Source: Fimbriimonadaceae bacterium
GTDB lineage: Bacteria; Armatimonadota; Fimbriimonadia; Fimbriimonadales; Fimbriimonadaceae
Direction of reading: 5' to 3'
Assembly (NCBI GenBank): GCA_019454665.1
Contig: JACFNW010000080.1
Coordinates: 1-8,086 of the forward strand
Length of the DNA: 8,086 bases
Positions 7,071 through 8,086 of this stretch are shown piece after piece (within the stretch, counting starts at the first letter, position 1; each line of letters begins with the position of its first letter). The position numbers were made by a program, and so were the translations under genes. The notes beneath the pieces are model-generated. The model worked only from the letters and a program-made list of their open reading frames with translations, did not search any database and had not been told where the DNA came from.

Positions 7071-7523
7071 ATGAGCAGTTTGAACCGGGTCATCCTGATC
7101 GGTCGGCTGGTGGCGAACCCCGAATCCCGCCAGACCACCACGGGCAAAAACCTCACCGAGTTCCGCATCGCCGTAGACAAACGATTCAAACAGGACGACG
7201 GCGCCACGGCCGACTTCTTCCGAGTCAAGGCCTGGGGCAGCACCGCCGACTTTGTCAACAACTACCTTTCCAAGGGTCGTCTCGTCGCCGTTGACGGGCG
7301 CATCGAGCACCGCCAATGGACCGACAAGGACGGCAACAAGCGCGAGACCTACGAGATCGTGGCCGACAACGTGCAAGGCCTGGACAAGCCGCGCGACGGT
7401 GAGGGCGGTGGCGGAGGCGGTTATCGCTCCCCGCAACGCGACGAGCCGCCCGTGGGCAACTTCCCCAACGATCCGCCGGCGTCTTCCGGCGCCGACGAGT
7501 ACGACCCGTTCGCGGACGAGTGA
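7071..7523 (+). CDS. ssb: Single-stranded DNA-binding protein
   Basis: Complete 150-residue SSB. It coats single-stranded DNA in replication, recombination and repair and recruits partner enzymes through its C-terminal tip. The OB fold covers residues 1-105, starting SSLNRVILIGRLVANPE, with the conserved FFRVKAWG at 49-56 and the probable DNA-stacking aromatics Trp55, Phe61 and Trp83. A Gly-run (112-117) and a Pro/Ser-rich linker follow. The acidic tip ends DEYDPFADE: the DPF matches the usual (D)DIPF motif, but three residues follow the Phe, whereas the motif normally ends the protein. The reading frame and TGA at 7521 are clear. The gene sits between rpsF and an isomerase; the common order rpsF-ssb-rpsR is not kept. 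Its TGA overlaps the next gene's ATG by one base. Confidence 0.97.
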   Translation: MSSLNRVILIGRLVANPESRQTTTGKNLTEFRIAVDKRFKQDDGATADFFRVKAWGSTADFVNNYLSKGRLVAVDGRIEHRQWTDKDGNKRETYEIVADNVQGLDKPRDGEGGGGGGYRSPQRDEPPVGNFPNDPPASSGADEYDPFADE

Positions 7524-8086
7524 TGCACTCCCTCGACGATCGTGCATGGGTCGAGAGGCTCGACCCCAAGGGCATGCTTCGCTTTACCGAAGCGTTTGCC
7601 GACCAGTGTGCCGAAGCCGTCCGCATCGCCAAGGCCGCGCCATTGCCCCCCTTGTCGAAGCGACCCACATCCGTCGTGTTGGCTGGCTTGGGCGGTTCGG
7701 CGGCCGGCGGCGACTTCGTCAAAGCCCTCTTCGACCATCAAGGCGACGTGCCGTTCTCGGTGAGCCGCGACTACTCTTTGCCCAACCACGTCGGACCTGA
7801 GACGCTGGTCATCTGCAGCAGCTATTCGGGCAACACCGAGGAGACGCTCGCCTCGTTTGAAGACGCTCGCGAACGTGGGGCCTCGATCGTTGCCATCACG
7901 AGCGGCGGCGAGTTGGCCAAGCGAGCCCGAGCCGTTGGCGTTCCCGTGGTCCAGATTCCTGGAGGCCAACCGCCCCGAACGGCCCTGGGCTACCTGATGT
8001 TGCCCGCCGCCGTGGTCGCCGAGCGGCTGGGACTGTTGCCCGCTCAGGACTATGAGGGTGCGGTCGAGTACCTGCGCATCGTGGCC
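7523..8086 (+). CDS. Bifunctional phosphoglucose/phosphomannose isomerase, N-terminal part
   Basis: The frame from the ATG at 7523 is open to the window end, giving 188 residues of a protein that is normally about 320-350 long. This SIS-domain family interconverts glucose 6-phosphate or mannose 6-phosphate with fructose 6-phosphate in glycolysis, gluconeogenesis and sugar-nucleotide supply. The first SIS domain is visible: LAGLGGSAAGGDF at 53-65, the phosphate-binding SSYSGNTEETL at 99-109, an ITSGGELA segment at 125-132, and the signature GGQPPRTALGYLM at 147-159, whose Arg152 fits the catalytic Arg of the archaeal enzyme. The second half, with the expected catalytic Glu and His, lies beyond the window. 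The start overlaps the ssb stop (TGATG), which suggests coupled translation; only a weak GGACGA precedes it. A plain SIS-domain sugar isomerase is the alternative, but the PPRTALGY signature favours this family. Confidence 0.92.
   Translation, partial: MHSLDDRAWVERLDPKGMLRFTEAFADQCAEAVRIAKAAPLPPLSKRPTSVVLAGLGGSAAGGDFVKALFDHQGDVPFSVSRDYSLPNHVGPETLVICSSYSGNTEETLASFEDARERGASIVAITSGGELAKRARAVGVPVVQIPGGQPPRTALGYLMLPAAVVAERLGLLPAQDYEGAVEYLRIVA

Noticed and set aside
6106..7074. 322-codon + strand open frame overlapping the 6053 gene and rpsF
   Set aside because: It runs through the rpsF start in a different frame and gives an Arg/Gly/Pro-rich product. rpsF is certain, and the 6053 frame has better codon use and protein-like composition.
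5813..7261. 482-codon - strand open frame across four + strand genes
   Set aside because: It lies antisense to the end of the membrane protein, the 6053 gene, rpsF and ssb. No family features are seen, and length alone is weak evidence in DNA this GC-rich.

Overview
This is a GC-rich bacterial chromosome segment made almost entirely of core housekeeping genes. Coding density is high, genes prefer G or C at third codon positions, and no gap exceeds about 210 bases. I see no mobile element, CRISPR array, tRNA or rRNA. The organism cannot be named from this window alone. The gene order rpsG-fusA-tuf-rpsJ, a two-domain-type phosphoglucose/phosphomannose isomerase beside ssb, a possible leaderless promoter and a TTG start would fit a deep-branching Terrabacteria-type lineage. 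Armatimonadota (Fimbriimonas-like) is my best guess, at low confidence.

Bases 1-4100 form the str-type translation cluster on the + strand. It holds the 3' end of rpsG (S7), complete fusA (EF-G), a strong intrinsic terminator, an apparently independent promoter with a structured leader, tuf (EF-Tu), a second terminator-like hairpin, and rpsJ (S10). rpsJ is the last gene: it is followed by a hairpin and a convergent gene, not by rplC and the rest of an S10 operon.

Bases 4101-5489 carry a MATE-family multidrug/cation antiporter on the - strand. It diverges from a small membrane protein of unknown function (5539-5982, +) across a 49-base gap that must hold both promoters. A second unrecognised protein, probably exported (6053-6718, +), follows.

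From about 6720 to the end lies a second housekeeping operon on the + strand: rpsF (S6), ssb, and the 5' part of a SIS-domain bifunctional phosphoglucose/phosphomannose isomerase. The three genes are tightly packed, with gaps of 1 base and then a 1-base overlap. The rpsR gene that usually follows ssb is missing here. The isomerase is open to the window edge, so it has no stop in view.

I found no clear candidate for a new biological system. The points most worth checking are the two unknown proteins, the non-terminal DPF tip of SSB, the operon rearrangements, the structured leaders and attenuator-like hairpins, and the possible leaderless start at 5539.
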